Shown in pieces: positions 1-8,686 of a DNA stretch of 64,000 nucleotides. This stretch comes from Hydrogenophaga sp. Its GTDB lineage: Bacteria > Pseudomonadota > Gammaproteobacteria > Burkholderiales > Burkholderiaceae_C. The stretch spans positions 1-64,000 of the forward strand of contig JAABQG010000007.1 in the NCBI GenBank assembly GCA_011391595.1, given 5' to 3'. The number at the start of each line of letters is the position of its first letter. Within the stretch, counting starts at the first letter, position 1. Both the position numbers and the translations under genes were made by a program. The notes beneath the pieces are model-generated. The model was given only the letters and a program-made list of their open reading frames with translations. It ran no database searches and was not told the origin of the DNA.

Positions 1-418
1 CAGTTCCATACGGGCTGCGGAAACCACCATCGTTGCCACCCCCGTAGCCACCGCCACCACTTTCGCGCCGGCCACCGCTGCTGCCCTCACGCCGGCCGGC
101 TCCGCCACCACCGCCGTAACTGCCTCCACCACCATAGCCACCTCCACCTCCGCTGCGTGGCGGTCGGGGCTCCATCGGCCGTGCTTCATTGACAACCACG
201 TTGCGCCCGCCAAGGGACTGCCCGTTCATGCCATTGATCGCGGCTTGTGCTTCAGCATCGCTGCCCATTTCGACGAAACCAAATCCTTTGGAGCGGCCGG
301 TATCACGCTCCATCATGACTTTGGCGCTGGTCACGGCGCCGAATTCGCTGAATGCCTGTTCAAGATCACTGTCACGCACCGTGTAAGGCAGGTTGCCAAC
401 GTAGAGTTTGTTGCCCAT
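1..418 (-). CDS. Glycine-rich RRM RNA-binding protein (C-terminus off the window)
   Basis: The start codon is at 418, preceded on the minus strand by an AGGAG box; the 3' end runs off the left edge. The protein opens with one RNA recognition motif: RNP2 is LYVGNL at residues 5-10 and RNP1 is KGFGFVEM about 40 residues later. A long tail of Gly/Tyr/Arg/Ser repeats follows. Single-RRM glycine-rich proteins of this kind are common in proteobacteria and cyanobacteria and are thought to act as cytoplasmic RNA chaperones, often cold-induced; the target RNAs cannot be read from sequence. A close paralogue lies just upstream on the same strand (713-1117). Confidence 0.9.
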   Translation of the reverse strand, partial: MGNKLYVGNLPYTVRDSDLEQAFSEFGAVTSAKVMMERDTGRSKGFGFVEMGSDAEAQAAINGMNGQSLGGRNVVVNEARPMEPRPPRSGGGGGYGGGGSYGGGGGAGRREGSSGGRRESGGGGYGGGNDGGFRSPYGT

Positions 419-634
419 GAATGGGACTCCTAAAAACACATGGAAATAGCGATGAAATCCGGAGCCCCATTCAACAGCCCCGGCGGCCAAAGCAAAGGCG
501 TGAATGTGACTGAATCACCGCGGCGATTCGCCGGTATTTATTTATACCCGACGGGCTTAAATTATGCGGCAGGCAGGCCGGAAGCTAGCAAGAGTTTTTT
601 ACTTTTTGATCTCCGGCGGACTCCAGGCGCCCAT

Positions 635-660
635 GAAAAAAGGCCCTTTCGGGCCTTCTT
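635..660 (-). terminator. Rho-independent terminator of the second RRM gene
   Basis: On the minus strand a GGCCC/GGGCC stem with a GAAA tetraloop, flanked by extra A-T pairs, is followed directly by six T. It lies about 55 bp past the stop of the gene at 713-1117 and so separates the two RRM genes into different transcripts. Confidence 0.85.
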
Positions 661-712
661 ATTTGCTCAGAGACTGCTTCATCGAGAAGCAGTTCCGATG
701 CCTTTGGGGTGC

Positions 713-1117
713 TTAGTAGCCACCGCTACGGCCACCGCCGTAGCCGCCACCGCCACCGCCGCTACGGCCACCGCCGCCACCGCCGTAACCACCACCACCG
801 CCACCGCCGTAACCACCACCGCTTCCGCCGCCGCCGTAGCCGCCACCACCGCTACGCGGGGGACGCGCTTCCATCGGGCGGGCCTCGTTGACAACGAGGT
901 CACGGCCACCCATGTTCTGACCGTTCATGCCCTTGATGGCAGCCTGGGCTTCAGCATCGCTGCCCATTTCGACAAAGCCAAAACCTTTGGAACGGCCCGT
1001 GTCGCGCTCCATCATGACTTTGGCGCTGGAGACGTTACCGAACTGGCTGAAAGCCTGTTGCATGTCTTCGTCACGGAAAGAATAGGGCAGGTTGCCCACG
1101 TAAAGTTTGTTGCCCAT
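713..1117 (-). CDS. Glycine-rich RRM RNA-binding protein
   Basis: This is a 134-residue protein. The start at 1117 has an AGGAG box seven bases upstream on the minus strand; an in-frame start 19 codons earlier lacks one and is not preferred. Residues 1-80 are an RNA recognition motif with LYVGNL (RNP2) and KGFGFVEM (RNP1). Residues 85-134 are almost entirely Gly-Gly-Tyr-Gly and Arg-Ser-Gly repeats. The RRM is nearly identical to that of the gene at 1-418, differing mainly in the second helix, so the pair is a tandem duplication. The likely role is an RNA chaperone or post-transcriptional regulator in the cytoplasm; each copy has its own promoter region, and a terminator lies between them. Confidence 0.92.
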   Translation of the reverse strand: MGNKLYVGNLPYSFRDEDMQQAFSQFGNVSSAKVMMERDTGRSKGFGFVEMGSDAEAQAAIKGMNGQNMGGRDLVVNEARPMEARPPRSGGGGYGGGGSGGGYGGGGGGGYGGGGGGRSGGGGGGYGGGRSGGY

Positions 1118-1326
1118 GGAGGACTCCTCTAAATACTCAAAAAACGCGATGGAGTCCGCTAGCGCAATCAACAAACCAATGAAGAATTCTCAAGATGCGA
1201 AACTGACCAAAACACCGCAAACCTGCACAACCCAAAAGTTGCACCCCGTCATTATGCGCCACATCTGGAAAACATGCTACCCCTGGCGTTTTGCAGACGC
1301 AGCGCTCAGGGCGAAGCAACAAGCCA

Positions 1327-1353
1327 GGCAGGCGACATGCCTATGCGCCTGCC
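1327..1353 (-). terminator. Possible terminator hairpin after amt
   Basis: GGCAGGCG (1327-1334) and CGCCTGCC (1346-1353) form a perfect 8-bp stem around an 11-base loop, 20 bp beyond the stop of the ammonium transporter gene. There is no clean T-run on the minus side, so the call is tentative. Confidence 0.35.
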
Positions 1354-1373
1354 CGGCGCAGATCAGGGCACAC

Positions 1374-2576
1374 CTACCAGCTGACCTCCCGGTCGGGCGT
1401 GGCGCTGATCTTGTGGATGGTCATGTCGGCTCCGTCGTATTCCTCCTCCTGGCTCAGCCGAAGTCCCATCGTCGCCTTGAGTGCCCCATAGACCACCAGG
1501 CCACTCAGCACCGCCCAGCCAACGCCCATGGCGGTCCCGATCAGTTGGCCTGTGAAGCTGATGCCGCCCAGTCCACCCAGTGCCTTCGCGCCGAAAATAC
1601 CCGCCGCGATGCCGCCCCAGGCGCCGCACAAGCCATGCAGCGGCCATACACCGAGCACGTCGTCGATCTTCCACTTGTTCTGCGTCAGGGTGAACATCAC
1701 CACAAACAGGGTACCCGCCACCGCACCGACCACCAGAGCGCCCAAAGGGTGCATGAGGTCCGAGCCGGCGCAGACTGCCACCAGTCCGGCCAGCGGCCCG
1801 TTGTGCACGAAGCCGGGGTCATTCTTGCCGGCGACAAGCGCCGCCAGGGTCCCGCCTACCATGGCCATGAGCGAATTGACAGCGACCAGGCCGGAGATCT
1901 TGTCCAGCGTCTGCGCGCTCATGACGTTGAAGCCGAACCATCCGACCGTCAGCACCCATGCGCCCAGGGCCAGGAAGGGGATATTGGACGGCGGGTGCGC
2001 GGAAACGGCCCCATCCTTGCGGTAGCGATTGCTGCGCGCACCCAACAGCATGACCGCCGGCAAGGCGATCCATCCCCCGACGGCGTGCACCACGATCGAT
2101 CCGGCAAAATCGTGGAACTCCTCTCCGGTGGCTGATTTGATCCACGCCTGAACCCCAAAATGCTGGTTCCAGACGACGCCTTCGAAAAAGGGATAGACAA
2201 AGCCGACGATCACTGCGGTTGCCACCAGTTGCGGCCAGAACTTGGCGCGCTCGGCGATGCCGCCCGAGATGATCGCGGGGATGGCGGCCGCGAAAGTCAG
2301 CAGGAAAAAGAACTTGACCAGCTCGTAGCCATTTTTCGCGGCCAGTTGTTCCGCCCCGACAAAAAAGCTCGTGCCATAAGCGACCGCATAGCCCACCATG
2401 AAATACATGACCGTCGAGACAGAAAAATCGACGAGGATCTTGACCAGTGCATTGACCTGGTTCTTCTTGCGGACGGTGCCGAGTTCCAGAAATGCAAATC
2501 CGGCGTGCATGGCAAGAACCATGATGGCGCCGAGCAGTATGAACAAAGCGTCCGCGCCCTGTTTGAGTGCTTCCAT
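1374..2576 (-). CDS. amt: Ammonium transporter (Amt/MEP/Rh family)
   Basis: This is a 400-residue polytopic inner-membrane channel for ammonium. The start at 2576 has a GAGGAA box; the longer reading frame upstream has no ribosome site. The family signature is visible: DFAGS at 156-160 with the first pore histidine H164 (VVHAVGG), and the second pore histidine H314 in the HGLCG segment, plus SGGIAER near 104-110. About eleven membrane helices can be traced. There is no cleavable signal peptide, unlike E. coli AmtB, and no glnK next door, although AmtB is usually partnered by a GlnK PII protein. It is transcribed divergently from the manganese exporter, with a possible NtrC-type site in the shared region. 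Confidence 0.93.
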   Translation of the reverse strand: MEALKQGADALFILLGAIMVLAMHAGFAFLELGTVRKKNQVNALVKILVDFSVSTVMYFMVGYAVAYGTSFFVGAEQLAAKNGYELVKFFFLLTFAAAIPAIISGGIAERAKFWPQLVATAVIVGFVYPFFEGVVWNQHFGVQAWIKSATGEEFHDFAGSIVVHAVGGWIALPAVMLLGARSNRYRKDGAVSAHPPSNIPFLALGAWVLTVGWFGFNVMSAQTLDKISGLVAVNSLMAMVGGTLAALVAGKNDPGFVHNGPLAGLVAVCAGSDLMHPLGALVVGAVAGTLFVVMFTLTQNKWKIDDVLGVWPLHGLCGAWGGIAAGIFGAKALGGLGGISFTGQLIGTAMGVGWAVLSGLVVYGALKATMGLRLSQEEEYDGADMTIHKISATPDREVSW

Positions 2577-2656
2577 AATTTCCTCTTCGAATAAATGAAC
2601 TTTGTTGGTGCGTTTCTGGCCGCTTTCACAGACATGCACCAATCTAAAGCAATAAT

Positions 2657-2673
2657 CGCGCCAATATTGGGCA
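2657..2673 (-). promoter_or_regulatory. Possible NtrC-type operator upstream of amt
   Basis: The 17-base site CGCGCCAATATTGGGCA is a near-palindrome that matches the NtrC consensus (TGCACC-N5-GGTGCA) at roughly 12 positions. It lies 81-97 bp upstream of the amt start codon, a suitable place for nitrogen control. No convincing sigma-54 -24/-12 pair was found between it and the gene, so this is a weak inference. Confidence 0.25.
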
Positions 2674-2696
2674 GTAGATTCCCTTACAATGTCGAT

Positions 2697-2812
2697 TGTC
2701 ATTGGGGAGTAGCCGCCCTTCGATTCGAGAGGGGCTTGCGTCAACAGACTTGTCCTGCCAACGGCGGACATGGCGCAAGCGGTTCACAGACCTGGCGAGA
2801 CCTTTGACTGCA
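2697..2812 (+). ncRNA. yybP-ykoY-type manganese riboswitch
   Basis: The conserved blocks of the yybP-ykoY motif occur in order and spacing: GGGGAGTAG at 2704-2712, GTCAAC at 2740-2745, and GGCGAGACCTTTGAC at 2794-2808, with GTCA (2698-2701) able to pair with TGAC (2805-2808) to close the element. The family binds Mn(II) and controls manganese exporters and UPF0016 genes; the gene directly downstream encodes a UPF0016 protein, which is strong supporting context. Confidence 0.87.
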
Positions 2813-2832
2813 CAGCCTCCACGTCCCTGTCA

Positions 2833-2892
2833 CGGGGTCGGGCAGGAGATGCGGTGCGGTCAATGGTTCCTGCAACAGTCGGCCCGACCCCG
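2833..2892 (+). promoter_or_regulatory. Hairpin between Mn riboswitch and exporter start codon
   Basis: CGGGGTCGGGC (2833-2843) and GCCCGACCCCG (2882-2892) are exact reverse complements, giving an 11-bp stem that closes only seven bases before the start codon at 2900. There is no T-run, so it is more likely to control ribosome access than termination. It is a candidate expression platform for the riboswitch. Confidence 0.55.
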
Positions 2893-2899
2893 AAAATCC

Positions 2900-3466
2900 A
2901 TGGAAGCCTTTCTCGTCTCCACCGGCATCGTTGCCCTCGCCGAAATGGGCGACAAGACGCAATTGCTCGCCCTCGTGCTGGCCGCGCGCTTTCGCAAACC
3001 CTGGCCCATCGTGCTCGGAATCCTGGTCGCCACCGTGGCCAACCACGCGCTGGCTGGCGCCTTGGGGACATGGGTCACCACAGTGTTGGGCCCGGACGTG
3101 TTGCGCTGGGTGCTGGGCATTTCCTTCATTGCGATGGCCGCCTGGATGCTCATTCCCGATACGCTCGACGCGGGCGACGACGCCGGCAAGGCCCCGCGCC
3201 TGGGCGTGTTTGGCACCACGGTGCTGGCGTTTTTCCTGGCCGAAATGGGCGACAAGACACAAATCGCGACGGTCATGCTCGCCGCGCAGTACCAGGCCTG
3301 GTTCTGGGTGGTGGCCGGCACCACACTGGGCATGATGCTGGCCAACGCGCCGGTGGTCTGGTTTGGCGAACGAATCACCCGGCTCCTGCCAATCCGGGTG
3401 GTGCATCTGGTGTCGGCGGCCGTCTTCGCGGTGCTCGGCGCTCTGGCACTTCTGGGCTGGGGCTGA
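2900..3466 (+). CDS. UPF0016/GDT1 family manganese exporter
   Basis: This is a 188-residue membrane protein with six predicted helices in two homologous halves. Each half carries the family motif E-x-G-D-K-T: EMGDKT at residues 15-20 and again at 115-120. Members of this family (yeast Gdt1, human TMEM165, bacterial MntX/MneA) export Mn(II) or exchange Mn/Ca for protons; the acidic residues of the two motifs form the cation site. The Mn riboswitch just upstream makes Mn(II) export across the inner membrane the best-supported role. The start at 2900 follows the conserved first helix; an in-frame ATG at 2849 would add 17 residues and has a GGAG box too close to it. Confidence 0.9.
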   Translation: MEAFLVSTGIVALAEMGDKTQLLALVLAARFRKPWPIVLGILVATVANHALAGALGTWVTTVLGPDVLRWVLGISFIAMAAWMLIPDTLDAGDDAGKAPRLGVFGTTVLAFFLAEMGDKTQIATVMLAAQYQAWFWVVAGTTLGMMLANAPVVWFGERITRLLPIRVVHLVSAAVFAVLGALALLGWG

Positions 3467-3535
3467 CCCTGGCAGCCGTTCGTGGATCGAGACCGTCAAG
3501 CGACGGTTCGCCAGCCTTGGACTTATACTAACTTC

Positions 3536-3604
3536 AAGCGCCGATTTGCTCCAGCTTGCGGGCGCCGAAACTCCAGCGTTTCGAAATACGGCTAAAGAGG
3601 GAAT
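3536..3604 (+). ncRNA. SAM-II-like riboswitch upstream of metX
   Basis: The H-type pseudoknot layout of SAM-II can be followed: GCGCC (3538-3542) pairs with GGCGC (3561-3565), the first loop begins GATTT and ends TTGC, and the 3' strand has the conserved GCTAAA (3591-3596) followed by AGAGGGA. TCC in loop 1 can pair with GGA in the tail. An extra small stem CGAAAC/GTTTCG sits in the variable part of the third loop. SAM-II elements control metX/metA-type genes, and a terminator and metX follow immediately. Confidence 0.7.
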
Positions 3605-3608
3605 CCGC

Positions 3609-3647
3609 AACCCGGTTCCGCCTCCTTGGCGTTACCGGGTTTTTTTG
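3609..3647 (+). terminator. Intrinsic terminator in the metX leader (attenuator)
   Basis: AACCCGGT (3609-3616) pairs with ACCGGGTT (3634-3641), with an inner GCC/GGC stem, and is followed by a run of seven T. It starts five bases after the SAM-II-like element and ends about ten bases before the metX start codon, so it is placed to stop transcription of metXW when S-adenosylmethionine is abundant. Confidence 0.85.
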
Positions 3648-3655
3648 TTTTGACG

Positions 3656-4902
3656 ATGTTTGCCACGCCACAGTCGATGAAATTCGAGGCCGCCATGCCC
3701 TTGCAGAGCGGCGGGTCCATTCGCGACTATTCCCTGGCGTTCGAGACCTATGGCGCGCTCAACGCCGACCGGTCCAACGCGGTGCTGATCTGCCACGCCC
3801 TGAATGCCTCGCACCACGTGGCCGGGGTGTACGCCGGCCAGGACAAATCCGAGGGCTGGTGGGACAACATGATCGGTCCCGGCAAACCGGTCGATACCGA
3901 CCGCTTCTTCGTGATCGGCGTCAACAACCTCGGCTCCTGTTTCGGCTCGACCGGCCCGCGGGACATGAACCCGGATACCGGCCGCGTCTATGGTGCCGAC
4001 TTCCCCGTGGTCACGGTCGAGGACTGGGTCAGCGCGCAGGCGCGGCTGCTCGATGCGCTGGGGATCAATCAACTGGCCGCGGTCATGGGCGGCAGCCTCG
4101 GCGGGATGCAAGCCTTGTCGTGGACGCTGCAATTCCCGGACCGTGTGCGCCACGCCGTTGTGATCGCCAGCGCACCCAACCTCACCGCCGAAAACATTGC
4201 CTTCAACGAAGTGGCGCGCCGCGCCATCGTGACCGACCCCGATTTCCACGCTGGCCACTTCTACGAGCACGGCGTGCTGCCGAAGCGCGGCCTGCGTATC
4301 GCGCGCATGGTGGGCCACATCACTTACCTCAGCGACGACGTGATGAACGAGAAGTTCGGCCGCACGCTAAAGGCCCCCACGCTCCCCGCTTCGCGTGGTT
4401 CGCGCCCCCCGAGGGGGCTCACCCGCCTGGGGGCGGCCCGGCGGCGGGCGGCGCGATCCGCGACTACCTGTACACCACGCAGGACGTGGAATTCCAGATC
4501 GAGAGCTACCTGCGCTACCAGGGCGACAAGTTCAGCGAGTACTTCGACGCCAACACCTACCTGCTGATCACCCGCGCGCTGGACTATTTCGACCCGGCGC
4601 GCCGCTTTGGCGGCGACCTGAGCGCCGCACTGGCGAAGGCAACCAGCCAGTTCCTGGTGGTGAGTTTCACGACCGACTGGCGTTTCAGTCCCAAACGCAG
4701 CCGGGAGATCGTCCGGGCGCTGGTCGACAACCGGCGCGATGTGAGCTATGCGGAAATTGATGCGCCGCACGGGCATGACGCCTTCCTGCTTGACGACCCC
4801 CGTTACATCGGTGTTGTGCGCTCCTACTTCGAAGGCATTGCGGCCGAAAGGCCCAGCCCTGGCGTCCCGCCTGAAACGACTCGCGCGGGAGCGGCACCAT
4901 GA
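3656..4902 (+). pseudogene. metX: Homoserine O-acetyltransferase, frameshifted
   Basis: MetX makes O-acetylhomoserine from acetyl-CoA and homoserine, the first committed step of methionine synthesis. From the start at 3656 the first frame encodes the N-terminal two thirds, including the nucleophile S147 in GGSLGG. The rest of the alpha/beta-hydrolase, with the catalytic Asp (FTTDW) and His (APHGHD), continues in the -1 frame from about 4455 to 4902. The span is 1247 bases, not a multiple of three. The break coincides with a GC-rich palindromic insert at 4373-4454, absent from normal MetX proteins. The gene ends by an ATGA overlap with metW, as in intact metXW operons. A sequencing error in the C-run near 4404-4410 could also explain the shift. 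Confidence 0.8.
4373..4454. repeat. GC-rich palindromic (REP-like) insert in metX
   Basis: This segment is made of nested palindromes such as GCCCCCC-GA-GGGGGC (about 4404-4418) and encodes a Pro/Arg/Gly-rich stretch with no counterpart in MetX. Elements of this composition are common between genes in Comamonadaceae genomes; that statement is from general knowledge, not from a second copy here. It sits in the lid region of the enzyme, between the residues FGRTL and IRDYLY. Confidence 0.6.
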
Positions 4903-5483
4903 GCGATGCCCTGATCCAGCAATCCATTGCCCGGCTGGTGCCACAAGGCTCAAGGGTCCTGGACCTCGGCTGCGGCGACGGGGCGCTGCTGGACCTGCTG
5001 CAGCGCGAACGCGGCTGCAGCGGCTATGGCGTCGAGCTCGACGATGCCAATGTGCAGGCCTGTGTGCAGCGCGGCGTGAACGTGATCCAGCTCAACCTGG
5101 ACGAAGGCCTGACGATGTTTGGCGACCAGTCCTTCGACGTGGTGTTGCAGATCGACACCCTGCAACACCTGCGAAACGCTGAAGTGATGCTGCGCGAGAC
5201 CGCGCGCGTGGGCCGCCTGGGCATCGTCGCCTTCCCCAACTTTGCGCACTGGCCGAACCGCCTCAGCGTGTTGCTAGGCCGAATGCCCGTGACCCGGCGC
5301 CTGCCTTACCAGTGGTACGACACGCCCAACATCCGGGTCGGCACGCATGCCGATTTTGCCGATCTGGCCGGAAAGAATTCACTGCGCATTCTCGACGCCT
5401 TCGGCCTGCAGGAAGGCCGCGAAGTGCGCTGGTTGCCCAACCTTCGCGCCGGCACGGCGGTGTTCAAGTTCGAGCGCGGCTGA
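4899..5483 (+). CDS. metW: Methionine biosynthesis protein MetW
   Basis: This is a 194-residue class I SAM-dependent methyltransferase fold. Motif I is LDLGCGDG at residues 21-28, and the family-specific segment NFAHWPNRL lies near 113-121. MetW forms a complex with MetX and is needed for homoserine O-acetyltransferase activity in several bacteria; its own methyl acceptor is not settled. The start codon overlaps the metX stop (ATGA), so the two are translationally coupled and share the SAM-II-like leader. MetW itself is intact while metX is frame-shifted. Confidence 0.93.
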   Translation: MSDALIQQSIARLVPQGSRVLDLGCGDGALLDLLQRERGCSGYGVELDDANVQACVQRGVNVIQLNLDEGLTMFGDQSFDVVLQIDTLQHLRNAEVMLRETARVGRLGIVAFPNFAHWPNRLSVLLGRMPVTRRLPYQWYDTPNIRVGTHADFADLAGKNSLRILDAFGLQEGREVRWLPNLRAGTAVFKFERG

Positions 5484-5496
5484 GCGCGGCGAGCGC

Positions 5497-6189
5497 TCAG
5501 ACTGGCCGCTTCCCGGCAGGCGCTTCACGTGCCACGTCGGCCAGGAAATCGCTGGCCTGCAGACCGTCAGTCCCGCTGTCAGAGCCCAGCGTTCCGCCAT
5601 AGACCTCACGGAAGCTGGCCAGGATCTGGTTCAGTGGCAGATCATCGAAGCTGCCTCGCTGGTTCACGTACTCCATGTGCCGGTGACCCGCCAGGTCGAA
5701 CGGGTGGTAAATGGAATCGTGCACGCCGTCAAATTCCAGCGGCAGCAAGCCGAAACGCTCACAGAGTTCGAAATTGAAGGCCGGCGTGGCCTTGCGCCAG
5801 GCGCCCTCGATCCAGATATCGGTGTAGCCATGCCAGACGAACAGGTCGGTCTTCATGGTCTGGCGCATGCGCTCGGTAGACAGGTGGTTGCGCACATCCG
5901 CGAACCCGAGGCGCGCCGGAATGCCGGCCGCGCGACAGGCGGCCGCCAGCAAGATCGCCTTCGGAACGCACCAGCCATAGCCGTTGGCCAGCACTGTGCT
6001 GGCCCGCATGCCCGCAGGTGAGAGATCAATGCGATACGGGTCGTAGCGAAAGCCGTCGCGCACCGCGTAAACCAGCGCTACGGCGCGCTCGCGGTCGCTG
6101 GCACCTCGGGCCTGTTCCGTGGCGAAGGCCTGCACGGCCGGGTGGTCGCTGTCGATGAAGGCCGTGGGGCCAAGGGTGTCGGGCTGCAT
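5497..6189 (-). CDS. Transglutaminase-like cysteine peptidase family protein
   Basis: This is a 230-residue protein with a transglutaminase-like core: the catalytic Cys C74 in GYGWCVPKA, followed by H120 and D124 in VWHGYTDIW, the usual Cys-His-Asp order. There is no signal peptide from the chosen start at 6189, which has a CAGGG box; a longer version from further upstream is possible but has no clear ribosome site. Bacterial members are thought to act as proteases or amidases rather than as cross-linkers. It stands alone, convergent with metW (14 bp apart) and divergent from the chromate transporter, and its substrate is unknown. Confidence 0.8.
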   Translation of the reverse strand: MQPDTLGPTAFIDSDHPAVQAFATEQARGASDRERAVALVYAVRDGFRYDPYRIDLSPAGMRASTVLANGYGWCVPKAILLAAACRAAGIPARLGFADVRNHLSTERMRQTMKTDLFVWHGYTDIWIEGAWRKATPAFNFELCERFGLLPLEFDGVHDSIYHPFDLAGHRHMEYVNQRGSFDDLPLNQILASFREVYGGTLGSDSGTDGLQASDFLADVAREAPAGKRPV

Positions 6190-6355
6190 CCCTGAATGAT
6201 CCCAGAATTCGCTTTTCACCTGGCCGCCTTGGCGACACGCGCAGCCCCCTGGGCCGGGCACTGATACCATCCGGTGCAGCGGGATTTCAGCCTCCCGGGT
6301 CTTCACAGTCAGGCGGTGTCCCGTCCAAGCGCTGGCAACCTGATGGACTCAATCC

Positions 6356-7732
<1,377 letters not shown>

Positions 7733-7739
7733 GCAAAAG

Positions 7740-7751
7740 TTGTACGATCAA
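7740..7751 (+). promoter_or_regulatory. Probable GntR operator, regulator side
   Basis: TTGTACGATCAA lies nine bases before the start codon of the GntR regulator. The same pattern, TTGTAYGATMA, recurs at 8615 in front of the receptor gene. Two occurrences in the two promoter regions of the cluster suggest autoregulation plus control of the catabolic genes. Confidence 0.5.
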
Positions 7752-7760
7752 TTTCCCGCC

Positions 7761-8537
7761 ATGGTCGCACGCTTCAAATCCATCTCCCCCGGCGCCCAGC
7801 TCTCCGACCAGGTCGCGCAGGTGCTGGCGGCGGAGATCCGCGCCGGGCGGCTGGTGGTGGGCGAGAAGCTGCCCACGGAGGCGGCGCTGGTGGCGCAGTT
7901 TTCGGTCAGCCGCACCGTCATCCGCGAAGCCGTCTCCCGGCTCAAGTCACTGGGCCTGGTCGACTCGCGCCAGGGCAGCGGAATGTACGTCAAGGCCGCC
8001 GGTTTTTCGCCGCTGAACTTTGACGCGAAGTTTGCCGTCTCGAAGCAGGCGGTGGTCCAGATGGTGGAAGTGCGCCGCGCGCTGGAGGCTGAAGTCGCCG
8101 CGCTGGCCGCGCAGCGCAGGACACCTGCCGACGTCCGGCGCATCCGTCAGTCGATTGCCGCGCTGGAGCAGGCGGTGCAGGCCGGCGGCGACGGCGTGGA
8201 CGAAGACGTGCAGTTTCACCGTGCCATCGCCGAGGCCGCGCGCAACCCGTTCCTGATCGGCACCCTGGAGTACCTGGGCCAGTTCCTGCGTGGCGCCACG
8301 CGGGTCACCCGCGCCAATGAAGCCCGACGCGCCGACTTTGCAGGCCAGGTCCAGGACGAACACGAAATGATCGCGCGCGCCATTGAAGCCGGCGATCCGG
8401 CAGTGGCGCGCCAGGCGGCATCGCGGCACATGGACAACGCCATCCAGCGCATCGAACAGGCCGACCCGGCGTTCTGGCAACAGGCGGGAGTCCAGCTGGC
8501 GCAGCCCCTGGTCTGCGGCCTGCCAGGCAAGACCTGA
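7761..8537 (+). CDS. GntR family (FadR/FCD) transcriptional regulator
   Basis: This is a 258-residue DNA-binding protein. Residues 12-77 are a GntR winged helix-turn-helix with the typical sequences GEKLPTEAAL and FSVSRTVIREAVSRL followed by the LVDSRQGSGMYV wing. Residues about 95-240 are the FCD ligand domain, with the histidines and acidic residues that bind a metal and an organic acid (DVQFHRA, DEHEMI, SRHM). FCD regulators usually sense the sugar acid or carboxylate their operon degrades, so a tetronate or an intermediate is the probable ligand here. An operator-like motif sits just before its start and again before the receptor gene 3' of it. The ATG at 7761 is chosen because the upstream TTG falls inside that motif. 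Confidence 0.92.
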   Translation: MVARFKSISPGAQLSDQVAQVLAAEIRAGRLVVGEKLPTEAALVAQFSVSRTVIREAVSRLKSLGLVDSRQGSGMYVKAAGFSPLNFDAKFAVSKQAVVQMVEVRRALEAEVAALAAQRRTPADVRRIRQSIAALEQAVQAGGDGVDEDVQFHRAIAEAARNPFLIGTLEYLGQFLRGATRVTRANEARRADFAGQVQDEHEMIARAIEAGDPAVARQAASRHMDNAIQRIEQADPAFWQQAGVQLAQPLVCGLPGKT

Positions 8538-8614
8538 GTCTTGCGCCACGTGCCGCCTGATCGGTCGAAAACGCTGACCTAGGGCAAACCCGATCCTGGA
8601 TTGCACGCCATAAT

Positions 8615-8626
8615 TTGTATGATAAC
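8615..8626 (+). promoter_or_regulatory. Probable GntR operator, receptor side
   Basis: TTGTATGATAAC at 8615-8626 matches the motif before the regulator gene at nine of twelve positions, including TTGTA and GAT. It lies 60 bp upstream of the receptor start codon. Confidence 0.5.
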
Positions 8627-8686
8627 CAGACCAATCAGGCAGCACTCCGGCAACATACCGCCCACCCCCTAACCCCGCTGAACACC

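Noticed and set aside
60-870. Tandem short repeats resembling a repeat array
   Set aside because: They are codons for Gly-Gly-Tyr-Gly tails of the RRM proteins, in frame and of unequal length, with no spacers; not CRISPR.
1107-2135. A 342-codon plus-strand frame across amt
   Set aside because: It is antisense to the ammonium transporter, and its product is Arg/His/Gln-rich without motifs.
2849-2899. Upstream ATG at 2849 as the start of the manganese exporter
   Set aside because: The Shine-Dalgarno-like GGAG is directly adjacent to it, and the extra residues (RCGQWFLQQSARPRKS) precede the conserved first helix with a polar stretch not typical of the family.
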